Part shown: positions 6,006-13,838 of the stretch, in pieces | How the letters are laid out: each line of letters opens with the position of its first letter | Position numbering within the stretch: the first letter of the stretch is position 1 | Source: JBKPFU01 sp046728975 | GTDB lineage: Bacteria > Actinomycetota > Thermoleophilia > Gaiellales > Gaiellaceae | Direction of reading: 5' to 3' | DNA length: 30,002 nucleotides | Assembly (NCBI GenBank): GCA_046728975.1 | Contig: JBKPFU010000153.1 | Span: forward strand, 1 to 30,002 | Notes under the pieces: generated by a model | Databases searched by the model: none | The model's input: the letters and a program-made list of their open reading frames with translations, nothing else | What the model was told of the DNA's origin: nothing | Position numbers and translations under genes: made by a program

Positions 6006-7736
6006 ATGAGGCTCCGAGTCTGCCTCGTCACCCCCTTCGCCTGGTCGCAGCCGCACGATGTGAACGAGCACGTCGGTGGCGTCGCGGACGAGCTGCGCCG
6101 TCTCGGCCATCGCGTGACCGTGCTCGCGCCGTCGACCCGAGCCGCGGATCTGAAGGCGGGCCGCGAAGCGCTCCTCAACGGCGGCGGCGAGGCGGACGTG
6201 ATTGCCGTCGGCCCCGCCGTTCCAGTCTCGCGGCGCAGTCGCGTCGGCGTCCCCGTCGGCGTTCGGGCCAACCTCTCACTCGCGCTTGCACGCGGTAGCT
6301 TCGACGTCGTCCACGGCTTCGAGCCCGGGCTGCCGAGCCTGTCGTACCTGGCGCTCCTCGAGTCCTACGCCTTATCCGTGGCGACCTTCCTCTCGCCGGA
6401 GCGGCTCGCGTATCCGCCCGGCAAGGGCCAGCGCGCTCGCTTTCTCGCCCGCCTGGATGCCCTCGTGGCCACCTCCGACGCGACAGCGAGCGCGGCGCGG
6501 GAACGGTTCCCCGGCGACTACCGCGTGGTGACACCTGGGGTCGACACAGACCTGTTCCGGCCGGCGTCGAAGCGCCGGCGCGTCGTTCTCGAGTGGCGGC
6601 CGACCGAACGGCCGCTGGCGAAGGCCGTGTTCCGCGCGCTCGCCGAGCTGCCGGACTGGGAGCTCGTGCTAGTGCGAACGAAGACGCTGACGACGACGCC
6701 GACCGTTCCGCGAGCGCTTCGCGGGCGCGCTGGCGTTCGCACGGCGCGCGACGGCGCCGCCCGCGCCGAGCTGCTGAACGAGGCGTCGATCTTCGTGCCC
6801 GCGCTCGACGGCCTGGAGCGGGTCGCACTCGAAGCAGCGGCCGCCGGCTGCGCGATCGCGGCGCCGCCCAGAGTCGAGGAGCAACCCGAGCTCGCGGCCG
6901 CGGCCGTCGCGCGCCTGGCCGAGAACGACGCACTCCGCGCCGAGCGCGGCGCGGAAGCGCGAGCGGGCGCCGAGAAGCAGAGCTTCGAGGCGCTCGCACA
7001 AGAGCTCGACGCGCTCTACTCCGAGCTCGCGCGCCGCCGTCGCGCACGACCGAGAGGCGGCGATCCGCTCGCGGGGCGCGAGTGGATCCTGGCCGACCTC
7101 CACATGCATACATCGTGGTCGCACGACTGCGGCGTCGAAGTGCCCGATCTGCTCGCGCATGCGGAGGCCGAAGGTCTCGGCGCCATCGCGATCACCGACC
7201 ACAACGTGTTCGGCGGCGCCCTCGAGGCGTCCGAACAAGCGGCGCCGCTGACGGTCATCCCGGGCGAGGAGATCAAGACGGACGGCCAGGGCGAGGTGAT
7301 CGGGCTCTTCCTCACCGACGAGATCCCGCCCGGGATGTCCTTCGCCGACACACTGGCCGCGATCCACGAGCAGGACGGGCTCGTCTATCTCCCGCACCCG
7401 TTCGATCGCATGCACGCGATCCCCGACTCCGCGACGCTTCGACGCCACCTCGCGGACATCGACGTCTTCGAGGTTTACAACGCGCGCCTGCTCTTCGAGG
7501 CGTACAACGACGAGGCGCTTCGCTTCGCACGCAAGTACAACCTCGTGATGGGCGCGGGCTCGGACGCCCATGTGCTTCAGGGCGTCGGCACCGGCGCCCT
7601 GCGGATGCGGGCGTTCGCGGATCCGGAGGAGTTCCTCGTCAGCCTGCACTCGGCTCAAGTCCTGCGGCGGCCGAAGTCGCTTCTCTACCTGCAATCGCTC
7701 AAGTGGGCGGCGCAGGCCAAGGAAAGAGTCCGGTAG
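6006..7736 (+). CDS. Glycosyltransferase (GT4-like) fused to a PHP-domain phosphoesterase
   Basis: The product has 576 residues. Residues 1-345 resemble a GT-B glycosyltransferase: RVCLVTPFAWSQPHDVNEHVGG and LGHRVTVLAP at the N-terminus, VVTPGVDTDLFRP in the middle. The donor-site region is worn: the usual GR...K is EWRPTERPLAK, and the E-x7-E motif reads D-x7-E in PALDGLERVALEAAAAG. Residues 360-576 are a complete PHP domain: D364LHMH, TDHN (Asp398-His399), GEEIKT, LPHPFDR (His464) and GSDAH (Asp520-His522), the metal ligands of this family. PHP domains hydrolyse phosphoesters. The natural reading is a sugar transferase with a built-in phosphatase, or a PHP enzyme with a relic transferase. 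The PI-lipid genes 1.4 kb upstream hint at inositol or lipid glycosylation, but this is inference. Confidence 0.85.
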   Translation: MRLRVCLVTPFAWSQPHDVNEHVGGVADELRRLGHRVTVLAPSTRAADLKAGREALLNGGGEADVIAVGPAVPVSRRSRVGVPVGVRANLSLALARGSFDVVHGFEPGLPSLSYLALLESYALSVATFLSPERLAYPPGKGQRARFLARLDALVATSDATASAARERFPGDYRVVTPGVDTDLFRPASKRRRVVLEWRPTERPLAKAVFRALAELPDWELVLVRTKTLTTTPTVPRALRGRAGVRTARDGAARAELLNEASIFVPALDGLERVALEAAAAGCAIAAPPRVEEQPELAAAAVARLAENDALRAERGAEARAGAEKQSFEALAQELDALYSELARRRRARPRGGDPLAGREWILADLHMHTSWSHDCGVEVPDLLAHAEAEGLGAIAITDHNVFGGALEASEQAAPLTVIPGEEIKTDGQGEVIGLFLTDEIPPGMSFADTLAAIHEQDGLVYLPHPFDRMHAIPDSATLRRHLADIDVFEVYNARLLFEAYNDEALRFARKYNLVMGAGSDAHVLQGVGTGALRMRAFADPEEFLVSLHSAQVLRRPKSLLYLQSLKWAAQAKERVR

Positions 7737-7760
7737 AGGAGAACTGAGGTTCTCGGCCCC

Positions 7761-8354
7761 GTGTCTTCCGCGCCCTCTGTGCCCACCGACGAGATCTACG
7801 AGAAATACCTGCAAAAGGCCATCGTTGAGATCAACGAGCTCGGCCACGAAATTGCAGGGGCCGCGGAGGATCAGGTGCCCGTGCACGGGTCCGGGCACCC
7901 GCTCGCAGACATCCTCCTTCTGAAGTACGAGCCGCAGCTCGCCGAGATCCAGGAAGGCGTCGCGTTCTTCGGCCGCTCCGGCGATGCGATCAAGAAGTCG
8001 CTCGACCGCCTGCGGGTCGACGCGATGTCCGTGTACGGCACGAACTGCCTCAAGTTCGCCGGCGAGGACGACCAGGAGGGGCGCCGATGGCTTATCCGCG
8101 AACTCCACATCGTCCAGCCGAAGCTCGTGGTCGTGATGGGCGAGCAGACGCTTCGGTTCCTGAACGAGCTCGAGTTCCCGCTGGCGGTGCAGGTTGAGCC
8201 CAAGCTCGGCGAGCTTCAGCGTTTCACGCCGACCATCGAGGCGCTGTACGTTCCGGACATCGACACGTCGCTCGACGAGCAACCCGCCAAGACGAAGTTT
8301 TGGAACGCCTTCAAGCAGCTCGGCCCCTGGTGGGCGGAGCTACCGCCCTACTAG
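7761..8354 (+). CDS. Uracil-DNA-glycosylase-superfamily protein, diverged
   Basis: The start is GTG 7761, 24 nt after the GT-PHP stop, giving 197 residues. It looks like the family 4/5 uracil-DNA glycosylase fold: PVHGSGHPLADILLLKYEP near 42-60, the GVAFFGRSGDAIKKSLDRL helix (compare GRPFVGRAGQLL), SVYGTNCLKF (compare the TNVVKCRPP block), then PKLVVVMGEQTLRFL. The catalytic loop (GEAPGxxED in canonical enzymes) is altered, the four Fe-S cysteines of family 4 are absent apart from the one in TNCLKF, and the terminal HPS motif is missing. It may act on another lesion or have lost activity. A short perfect hairpin (7739-7754) overlaps its ribosome-binding region. Conserved fold is likely; function is unsure. 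Confidence 0.7.
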   Translation: MSSAPSVPTDEIYEKYLQKAIVEINELGHEIAGAAEDQVPVHGSGHPLADILLLKYEPQLAEIQEGVAFFGRSGDAIKKSLDRLRVDAMSVYGTNCLKFAGEDDQEGRRWLIRELHIVQPKLVVVMGEQTLRFLNELEFPLAVQVEPKLGELQRFTPTIEALYVPDIDTSLDEQPAKTKFWNAFKQLGPWWAELPPY

Positions 8355-9079
8355 CATCCCGCCGCGCGCACGCGTTCGGGGTGCTCGCCGTTCTCCTCGG
8401 CGCCTACTACGGGCTGCACGAGTCGCTGCCTGACCTGTCCGAATGGGGAGACGTCGCGGTAATCGGGCTTGTCGTGATGCCGGCCGTGTTCGCGCTCGTC
8501 TACCTCGCCCTGCCCGCCTGGCGCTCGCCACCGCTCCAGCTCGCGCTGCTGGCGATCGCCTTCGGCGTTCTCGCCGTACTCTTCAGGGCGGCCGGCCTCG
8601 ACTCGCTCGGCGACTTCGCGAAGCTCGCCACCATGACCGCGGCCGCTTTCTGGTTCCTCAACTACTTCGAGACGCTCTCGTGGGTCGTGATCGTCGCCGT
8701 GATCGTTCCGTGGGTCGACGCGTACTCGGTCTGGCGCGGCCCGACGAGCGACATCGTCGAGAACCACGAGCACGTGTTCACGACGCTGTCGTTTGCCTTC
8801 CCCGTCCCCGGCGAGAACAACAGCGCGCAGCTCGGCCTGCCCGACCTGCTGTTCTTCGCCCTCTTCCTCGCAGCGAGCGCCAGGTTCGGGCTTCGCCCGC
8901 GGCTGACCTGGCTCGCCCTCGTCGCCTCGTTCACGCTGACCTTCGTCTGGGCGATCGCCTGGGACAAGCGGGGGCTGCCGGCGCTGCCGCTGCTCGCGCT
9001 GGGCTTCCTGCTGCCGAACGCGGATCTGCTCTGGCGGAAGCTTCGGCCGAAGCCCGCTAGTCCGAGTCCGCGCGCGTAA
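8330..9079 (+). CDS. Presenilin/signal-peptide-peptidase-like membrane protein
   Basis: GTG 8330 overlaps the end of the preceding gene by 25 nt, giving 249 residues. A TTG at 8300 would add 10. The protein has seven to nine hydrophobic segments. Three features match GxGD intramembrane aspartyl proteases in the right order. VPWVDAYSVW (Asp130, codon 8717-8719) parallels the YDxxSV[YF] motif of transmembrane segment 6 in archaeal homologues. LGLPDLLFF (Asp172, codon 8843-8845) parallels GLGD of segment 7. LPALPLLALGF (about 216-226) parallels the PAL motif of segment 9. The second Gly of GxGD is Pro here. These enzymes cut transmembrane helices. Both catalytic Asp are retained, so activity is plausible. 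The family is well known in archaea and eukaryotes and unusual in bacteria. Confidence 0.6.
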   Translation: MGGATALLASRRAHAFGVLAVLLGAYYGLHESLPDLSEWGDVAVIGLVVMPAVFALVYLALPAWRSPPLQLALLAIAFGVLAVLFRAAGLDSLGDFAKLATMTAAAFWFLNYFETLSWVVIVAVIVPWVDAYSVWRGPTSDIVENHEHVFTTLSFAFPVPGENNSAQLGLPDLLFFALFLAASARFGLRPRLTWLALVASFTLTFVWAIAWDKRGLPALPLLALGFLLPNADLLWRKLRPKPASPSPRA

Positions 9080-10430
9080 GGAGTGCGACCGCCTCGACGT
9101 GCGGCGTGTGCGGGAACATGTCGACCGGAGTGACCCGCGCGAGCCGATAGCTCCAGTCGCGGGAGAGCTCCTTCACATTGCCGGCAAGCGTCGTGGGGTT
9201 GCACGAGACGTAGACGATCCGCGCCGGCCGCAGTCGCGCGATCCGGCGCACGACCTTGCCGGAAAGGCCCGACCGCGGAGGGTCGACCACGACGACGTCC
9301 GGATCGCCCGCGCGCTCCTGCAGCTCGGCGAGGGCGGCTCCCGTCTCTCCGGCAAAGAAGGCCACGTTGGCGATCTCGTTCAGCTCCGCATTCTCGATCG
9401 CGCAGGCGACGGATTCTTCCGACACTTCGACACCCCAGACGGTCAGCGCGTCGGAAGCCAGTGAGAGGCCGATGGTGCCGATCCCGCAATAGAGGTCGTA
9501 CACGGTCTCGGTCCCCGTCAAGGCTGCCGCCTCGCGCGCGTGCGCGTAGAGCTTTTCGGCCATGGCCGTGTTGGTCTGCAGGAACGCGTTCGGCCGGACG
9601 CGGAAGCGAAGCCCGCAGAGCTCCTCCTCGATCGCCTCGTCTCCCCAGAGCAGCGTCGTTGGCAGGTTGGTCACCTCTGCGGGCGTCTCGTTCACGGCCC
9701 AGTGGATCGACCGCACCTCCGGGAATCGCCGCAGCACGTCGACGAAGTGGTCGCGTTCGAAGCGCTCGCCCGCAGCCGTGACCAGCTGGACCAGCGCCTG
9801 GCCGGTGTTCCTCCCCTCGCGGAGGACGAGGTGGCGGAGGTATCCGGTCTGGTCGGCCTGGTTGTACGCCGGAAGACGCTCTTCGCGTGCCCAATCCCGG
9901 ACGGCATCGCGGATCGCGTTGCCGAGGTCGGTGGTGAGCCAGCACTTCTCGATCTCCAGCACCTCGTCCCACCGCCCCGCCCTGTGGAAGCCGAGCGCGG
10001 GGCCCGAAGGCGTCTGCGTGATCGAGTACTCGAGCTTGTTGCGGTAGTGGAACGCCGATTCGGCCGGGACGATCGGCTCGAGCGGCGGCTCCGCGACCCC
10101 TCCGATTCGGGCGAGCGCGTCCCGGACCTGCTCCGCCTTCGCGCGCGCCTGTGCGTCGTTGTCGTGGTCCTGGAAGCGGCAGCCGCCGCACGCCGGATAG
10201 TGCGCGCACGGCGCCTCGACCCGGTCCGGACCAGGCCGAATGACCTCGAACGCGAGCGCCTCGGCGTGGCTTCGCTTCACCTTCGTCACCCGCGCCCGCA
10301 CCGTGTCGCCCGGGAGCCCGCGTCGGACAAAGACGACAAACCCGTTCAGGCGCGCGACCCCGTTCCCGCCGTATGCGAGTGAGTCGATCCGGAGCTCCAG
10401 CTCCTGGTCCTTCGAGACCGGCGCGGCCAT
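9057..10430 (-). CDS. TrmA/RumA-family RNA (uracil-5-)-methyltransferase
   Basis: A 457-residue SAM-dependent enzyme that forms 5-methyluridine in rRNA or tRNA. An N-terminal TRAM domain spans about 9-62. Fe-S cluster cysteines are Cys75, Cys81 and Cys84 in CAHYPACGGC, with the fourth in EKCWLT. The SAM site is YDLYCGIGTIGLSLA. DPPRSGL and the nucleophile motif SCNPTTLAGN near the C-terminus complete the signature. The gene runs convergently to the presenilin-like gene and their ends overlap by 23 bp. Upstream, TAACCT (10437-10442, minus) ends 6 nt before the ATG without a Shine-Dalgarno, suggesting a leaderless message. Whether the target is 23S rRNA or tRNA cannot be told from sequence alone. 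Confidence 0.93.
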   Translation of the reverse strand: MAAPVSKDQELELRIDSLAYGGNGVARLNGFVVFVRRGLPGDTVRARVTKVKRSHAEALAFEVIRPGPDRVEAPCAHYPACGGCRFQDHDNDAQARAKAEQVRDALARIGGVAEPPLEPIVPAESAFHYRNKLEYSITQTPSGPALGFHRAGRWDEVLEIEKCWLTTDLGNAIRDAVRDWAREERLPAYNQADQTGYLRHLVLREGRNTGQALVQLVTAAGERFERDHFVDVLRRFPEVRSIHWAVNETPAEVTNLPTTLLWGDEAIEEELCGLRFRVRPNAFLQTNTAMAEKLYAHAREAAALTGTETVYDLYCGIGTIGLSLASDALTVWGVEVSEESVACAIENAELNEIANVAFFAGETGAALAELQERAGDPDVVVVDPPRSGLSGKVVRRIARLRPARIVYVSCNPTTLAGNVKELSRDWSYRLARVTPVDMFPHTPHVEAVALLTRADSD

Positions 10431-10622
10431 GGCCGCAGGTTATTAGGAGGACTTGGCGGAATACCACGCTGAGCCGCCGGTACGCGCTGGAACGGCGCGA
10501 GGCGGCGTCCTCGGTCGCAGCCTACGGCTCCTTACTTGACGTAACGAACTCACCCAGGCGTTGGTGCTTTTCTCGCACCGCCCATCGCGCCCCGGCGACG
10601 AGCGGAATTCCGCCAAGCCCTC

Positions 10623-11045
10623 CTAGCGCCTTCGAATGTGCTCGCCGATCTCGCGCGTCAGGTCCGTGTTCTGCTCCAGGAGCGTCCGCAGCTCCGACGC
10701 CATCCGTTCGAGCGCCTCCTCCCGCCGCCGAGCCGACTGGCTCAGCGCCTCGCGGTGGCGCTCCTCCGCGTCTTCCCGTATGCGGTCGCGGTCGGCCTGC
10801 CGCGTCTGGGCGAGCAGGATCAGCGGCGCGGCGTACGCCGCCTGGGTGGAGAACGCGAGGTTGAGGAGGATGAACGGGTACGGATCCCAGGCGAGGCTCG
10901 CGGCGACGGCGTTGAGCGCAATCCAGAGCACCACGACGATGCTCTGACCGACGATGTACTGGGGAGTGCCGAAGAAGCGCGCCGCACGTTCCGCCCATCG
11001 GCCGAACGCGTCTTCGCCGAAGGCGCTGTGACGCTCGCGGGCCAC
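10623..11045 (-). CDS. DUF1003 family membrane protein
   Basis: I choose GTG 11045, giving 140 residues. The open frame extends upstream, but that part overlaps yjbQ and does not look like the family. Two membrane segments lie in YIVGQSIVVVLWIALNAV and FILLNLAFSTQAAYAAPLIL. The block DPYPFILLNLAFSTQAAYA with AQTRQADRDR directly after it is diagnostic of DUF1003. A long charged helix follows, rich in Arg and Glu (coiled coil, about 85-140). Function is unknown for the family. It lies 38 nt downstream of yjbQ on the same strand and is probably co-transcribed with it. The 192-nt gap to the methyltransferase start contains a 12-bp palindrome (10602-10613) but no gene. Confidence 0.85.
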   Translation of the reverse strand: MARERHSAFGEDAFGRWAERAARFFGTPQYIVGQSIVVVLWIALNAVAASLAWDPYPFILLNLAFSTQAAYAAPLILLAQTRQADRDRIREDAEERHREALSQSARRREEALERMASELRTLLEQNTDLTREIGEHIRRR

Positions 11046-11083
11046 GCCGTTGGAGCCTAGGCCCGACTCAGGACGGCGGTTCG

Positions 11084-11482
11084 CTATGTAAGCGGCGTGA
11101 CGAAGATCTTGCGGTCGCGCGGCCCGTCGAACTCGCAGAAGAAGATGCCCTGCCACGTCCCGAGGGCGAGCTTGCCGCTGTCCATCGGAACGAGCACCTG
11201 TGGGCTGATCAGCGAAGCGCGGATGTGCGAAGGCGCGTTGGGCCCGTCGGCATCGGAGTGGCGCCACCCGCCCTCGTCGTCGACGATCCTCTCCATCGCC
11301 TGCTCGATGTCCTCGCGCAGCGCCGGGTCGGCGTCCTCGTTGATGGTGACGCCTGCGGTCGTGTGCGGCACGTAGACGAGCGCCGCCGCTGCGCCGTCGG
11401 GATCGCCGAGGGCCTCCTGGACCTGATCCGTGATGTCGATGAGCTGCGTCCGGCGGTCAGTCCTCAGGCGAATCTCACGCAC
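11084..11482 (-). CDS. yjbQ: YjbQ family protein (UPF0047)
   Basis: 132 residues from GTG 11482. The family blocks are all there: VYVPHTTAGVTINEDADP with its conserved His, SHIRASLISPQVLVPMDSG, LGTWQGIFFCEFDGPRDR. YjbQ proteins are small beta-rich trimers. Some can substitute for thiamine-phosphate synthase, but their main role remains uncertain. The gene diverges from a peptidase gene whose start codon lies 18 nt away, and both appear leaderless with interlocking -10 elements. Confidence 0.92.
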   Translation of the reverse strand: MREIRLRTDRRTQLIDITDQVQEALGDPDGAAAALVYVPHTTAGVTINEDADPALREDIEQAMERIVDDEGGWRHSDADGPNAPSHIRASLISPQVLVPMDSGKLALGTWQGIFFCEFDGPRDRKIFVTPLT

Positions 11483-11500
11483 GCCGATATCCTAAGGGCC
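11483..11500. promoter_or_regulatory. 18-nt divergent promoter with overlapping -10 elements
   Basis: The whole intergenic space between the GTG of yjbQ (minus) and the GTG of the peptidase (plus) is 18 nt. On the plus strand TATCCT (11488-11493) ends 7 nt before its GTG. On the minus strand TAGGAT (11494-11489) ends 6 nt before its GTG. The two hexamers overlap around the palindrome GATATC, and neither gene has a Shine-Dalgarno. Both transcripts would be leaderless and RNA polymerase could bind in only one direction at a time. Confidence 0.55.
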
Positions 11501-12991
11501 GTGGCCGCGGCCCCACCCTCACCTAACGAGCTCGACGCCTATCGCGAGCAGGCTGACCGATTCATCGCCGAGCTCGACGAGGAGTACTACCTTCATTTCG
11601 CCGGCCTCAAGGAACGTCTCGAGCTGGAGCCGATCTACGAGCGGCACGCGGATCTGACCAGGCTCGAACGCGCACAGCAGCTGGGTGCGGCCGTGAACGG
11701 CGACCGCGGCATCCGGTCGTTGTGGCGGTTCGCCTGCGAGGGCCACCTCGGCGACCTCACGCGCGAGCACAGCGAGAAGATCGCCGCGCTCGAGACCGAG
11801 CTCGAGACCGAGGTCGACGGCGAGAAGGTCGGTTACCGGATGCTGCGGCCGACGATCGCGAACGAGCCCGATCGCGACCGGCGGCAGCGCCTCGATGCGG
11901 AGCGGACGCGGCTCACGGACGAGCACCTCAACCCGGTCTACCTCGACGCCGTCCACGTGACGCTGCGCGCGATCAAAGATCTCGGCGCGACGACGTACGC
12001 CGACCTGTACCGCCGCTTCGGGTTCGAGCTCGAGGCGCTCGCGGCCCAGTGTCGCGACTTCCTCGATTCAACCGAGCAGCTGTACGAGGACGTCGCCGAC
12101 AAGCTCTTCCGCGACCGGGTCGGCGTCGGGCTCGACGAGGCGAGGCGCTGGGATGTGCCGCGCGTCTTTCGGGCGGAGACCTGGGACAACTTCTTCCCGG
12201 CAGACAAGATGCTGCCGGCGCTCGAGGCGACGCTCGGCGATCTCGGCATCGACCTGCGTGGGCAGAAGAACGTGGAGCTCGACCTGGAGCAGCGCCCGTC
12301 GAAGACGCCGCGCGCCTTCTGCGCGCCGATCGAGGTTCCCGACCGCGTCGTCCTCGTCATCCAGCCGATCGGCGGCGCCGACGACTGGCGCGCCCTCTTC
12401 CACGAGGCGGGGCACACCGAGCACTTCGCCCACACCTCCAAGGAGCTGCCGATGGAGCAGCGCCGGCTCGGCGACAACGCTGTCACCGAGGGCTGGGCGA
12501 TGCTGCTGCAGCACCTGACCGACGAGCCGGCCTGGCTGACGCGGCGGCTGGACGTGCCGCGGCCGGAGGAGTTTGCGCAGGAGGGCGCAACCGGCCTGCT
12601 CTACTTCGTCCGCCGCTACTGCGCGAAGCTCCTGTATGAGCTGGAGTTCCACGAGACGGATGAGGTCGAGCCCTTGCGGCCACGCTACGTCGAGCTCCTC
12701 AGCGACGCGCTCAAGATCGACCCCAGCGACACGGACTACCTGTCCGACATCGACTCGGGCTTCTACGTCACGGAATACCTGCGCTCATGGGCATTCGAGG
12801 CGCAGCTCCGCGCCCATCTGCGCGAGAAGTTCGGCAACGCCTGGTTCTCCAAGCGGGAGGCAGGATCATTGCTGCGCGAGCTCTGGTCTGAGGGTCAGCG
12901 GCCGACTGCCGACGAATTGCTGCACGAGGTGACGGGCGCCGACGTCGAGATGGCGGCCGTCGCCGACCGCATCCAAGAGACGGTTTCCTAG
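11501..12991 (+). CDS. Gluzincin (M3/M32-like) metallopeptidase
   Basis: GTG 11501 gives 496 residues; the open frame continues further upstream but over yjbQ. The zinc site is His301-Glu302-Ala-Gly-His305 in FHEAGHTEHFAH, with the third ligand Glu330 in NAVTEGWAM, 25 residues later, as in clan MA(E) peptidases of the M3/M32/M2 type. The long N-terminal part is almost wholly helical and charged, as in oligopeptidases that enclose a deep channel. There is no signal peptide, so it is cytosolic and probably trims short peptides. The exact family is unclear to me. Its stop codon overlaps that of the convergent M28 gene in a shared CTAG. Confidence 0.8.
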   Translation: MAAAPPSPNELDAYREQADRFIAELDEEYYLHFAGLKERLELEPIYERHADLTRLERAQQLGAAVNGDRGIRSLWRFACEGHLGDLTREHSEKIAALETELETEVDGEKVGYRMLRPTIANEPDRDRRQRLDAERTRLTDEHLNPVYLDAVHVTLRAIKDLGATTYADLYRRFGFELEALAAQCRDFLDSTEQLYEDVADKLFRDRVGVGLDEARRWDVPRVFRAETWDNFFPADKMLPALEATLGDLGIDLRGQKNVELDLEQRPSKTPRAFCAPIEVPDRVVLVIQPIGGADDWRALFHEAGHTEHFAHTSKELPMEQRRLGDNAVTEGWAMLLQHLTDEPAWLTRRLDVPRPEEFAQEGATGLLYFVRRYCAKLLYELEFHETDEVEPLRPRYVELLSDALKIDPSDTDYLSDIDSGFYVTEYLRSWAFEAQLRAHLREKFGNAWFSKREAGSLLRELWSEGQRPTADELLHEVTGADVEMAAVADRIQETVS

Positions 12992-13824
12992 GTCGTCGTA
13001 GCCCGCTTCACGGCCTCGACGGTCAGTCGGAAGGCCGCCGCGAGCTTCGCGGGAACGAGCCGCTCCGCTCGATCGCACGCCGAATGCCAGCAGGGGTCCC
13101 AGCGCCACTCGATCCATGCCGCCGGGATCCCCGCGCGCGTGAACTCGGCGTGGTCGGACTGGCCGGAGTCCTGGCGGTAGCTGGCGCGGACGCCGGCGCG
13201 CCGGGCAGCGGCCAGCGCCGCTCGCGCCGATCGATTCGGCGACGCCTCCAGCCCGCGCACGTTCAGCGTCGGCCCCACCCCGACCATGTCGAGCGAGAGC
13301 ACCAGCGGCCGCCGCGCAGCCGAGATCCCGCGTACCAGGCGCAGCGAGCCGAGGTGGAACCGCGAGCCGGTCTCGAAACGCTCCTCGGCGCCGAGCGCGG
13401 CAAAGATCACACCCGAGGACCTTGGAAAGCGCCGCGCGACCTCGAGCATGATTGCGACGCCGGAGGCGTTGTCGTTCGCTGCCGGACCGGCGCTGACGCC
13501 GTCCAGATGTGCGACCACGATCGCTCGCACCGCGCCTGAGGTGCGGGCAACGACGTTGCGTGACGTGCCTCCGCGCGGCAGCGCGAAGCGCTGGAGCGTG
13601 ACGCGATAGCCGAGACGCCGGAAACGAGCCGCGACGTACCTGTCGGCCCGCAGCTCGGCCGCCGAGCCTGCGACGCGAGGGCCGCCGGCGGCGATCAGCC
13701 GGGCGGTCTGCTTGGCGCGCTCGCCCGGACCCGCGGGCGACGCCGTGGTCCCGCGGGCCGAGAGCACGAGCCCGAGAGCAAGCGCGAGAGCGAGTGCGCT
13801 ACCTATCGTCCTGTGTACCTGCAT
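12988..13824 (-). CDS. Exported M28-family aminopeptidase
   Basis: 278 residues with a hydrophobic N-terminal signal segment (about 6-22, ALALALALGLVLSARG). Two-zinc M28 ligands are recognisable: His106 in VVAHLDG, bridging Asp118 in NDNASG, catalytic Glu147/Glu148 in GAEE, Asp179 in LSLDMVG and His247 in CWHSACD. The protein is short but appears complete for a minimal M28 domain. It is likely a secreted or cell-wall-associated aminopeptidase. Its ATG lies 14 nt from the divergent GTG of the cPGS-like gene, in a shared promoter. Confidence 0.9.
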   Translation of the reverse strand: MQVHRTIGSALALALALGLVLSARGTTASPAGPGERAKQTARLIAAGGPRVAGSAAELRADRYVAARFRRLGYRVTLQRFALPRGGTSRNVVARTSGAVRAIVVAHLDGVSAGPAANDNASGVAIMLEVARRFPRSSGVIFAALGAEERFETGSRFHLGSLRLVRGISAARRPLVLSLDMVGVGPTLNVRGLEASPNRSARAALAAARRAGVRASYRQDSGQSDHAEFTRAGIPAAWIEWRWDPCWHSACDRAERLVPAKLAAAFRLTVEAVKRATTT

Positions 13825-13838
13825 ATGCTCTATTCATC
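13825..13838. promoter_or_regulatory. 14-nt divergent promoter, M28 peptidase / cPGS-like gene
   Basis: Only 14 nt separate the two start codons (ATG 13824 on minus, GTG 13839 on plus). On the plus strand TATGCT (13824-13829) ends 9 nt before its GTG and actually overlaps the minus start codon. On the minus strand GATGAAT ends about 7 nt before its ATG. No Shine-Dalgarno fits in either direction. This repeats the arrangement seen at 11483-11500. Confidence 0.45.

Noticed and set aside
6669..8282. 537-residue minus-strand frame opposite GT-PHP and the UDG-like gene
   Set aside because: It spans two genes with clear motifs on the plus strand, has the composition of an antisense frame in high-GC DNA, and lacks a ribosome-binding site.
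8662..10467. 601-residue open frame on the minus strand covering the RNA methyltransferase
   Set aside because: It is an alternate-frame shadow of the 457-residue methyltransferase; the peptide is Arg/Gly/Ala-rich and shows no family motif.
10602..10613. 12-bp palindrome GCGGAATTCCGC between the DUF1003 and methyltransferase genes
   Set aside because: A lone short palindrome past a stop codon without a T tract or a second copy is not enough for an operator or terminator call.
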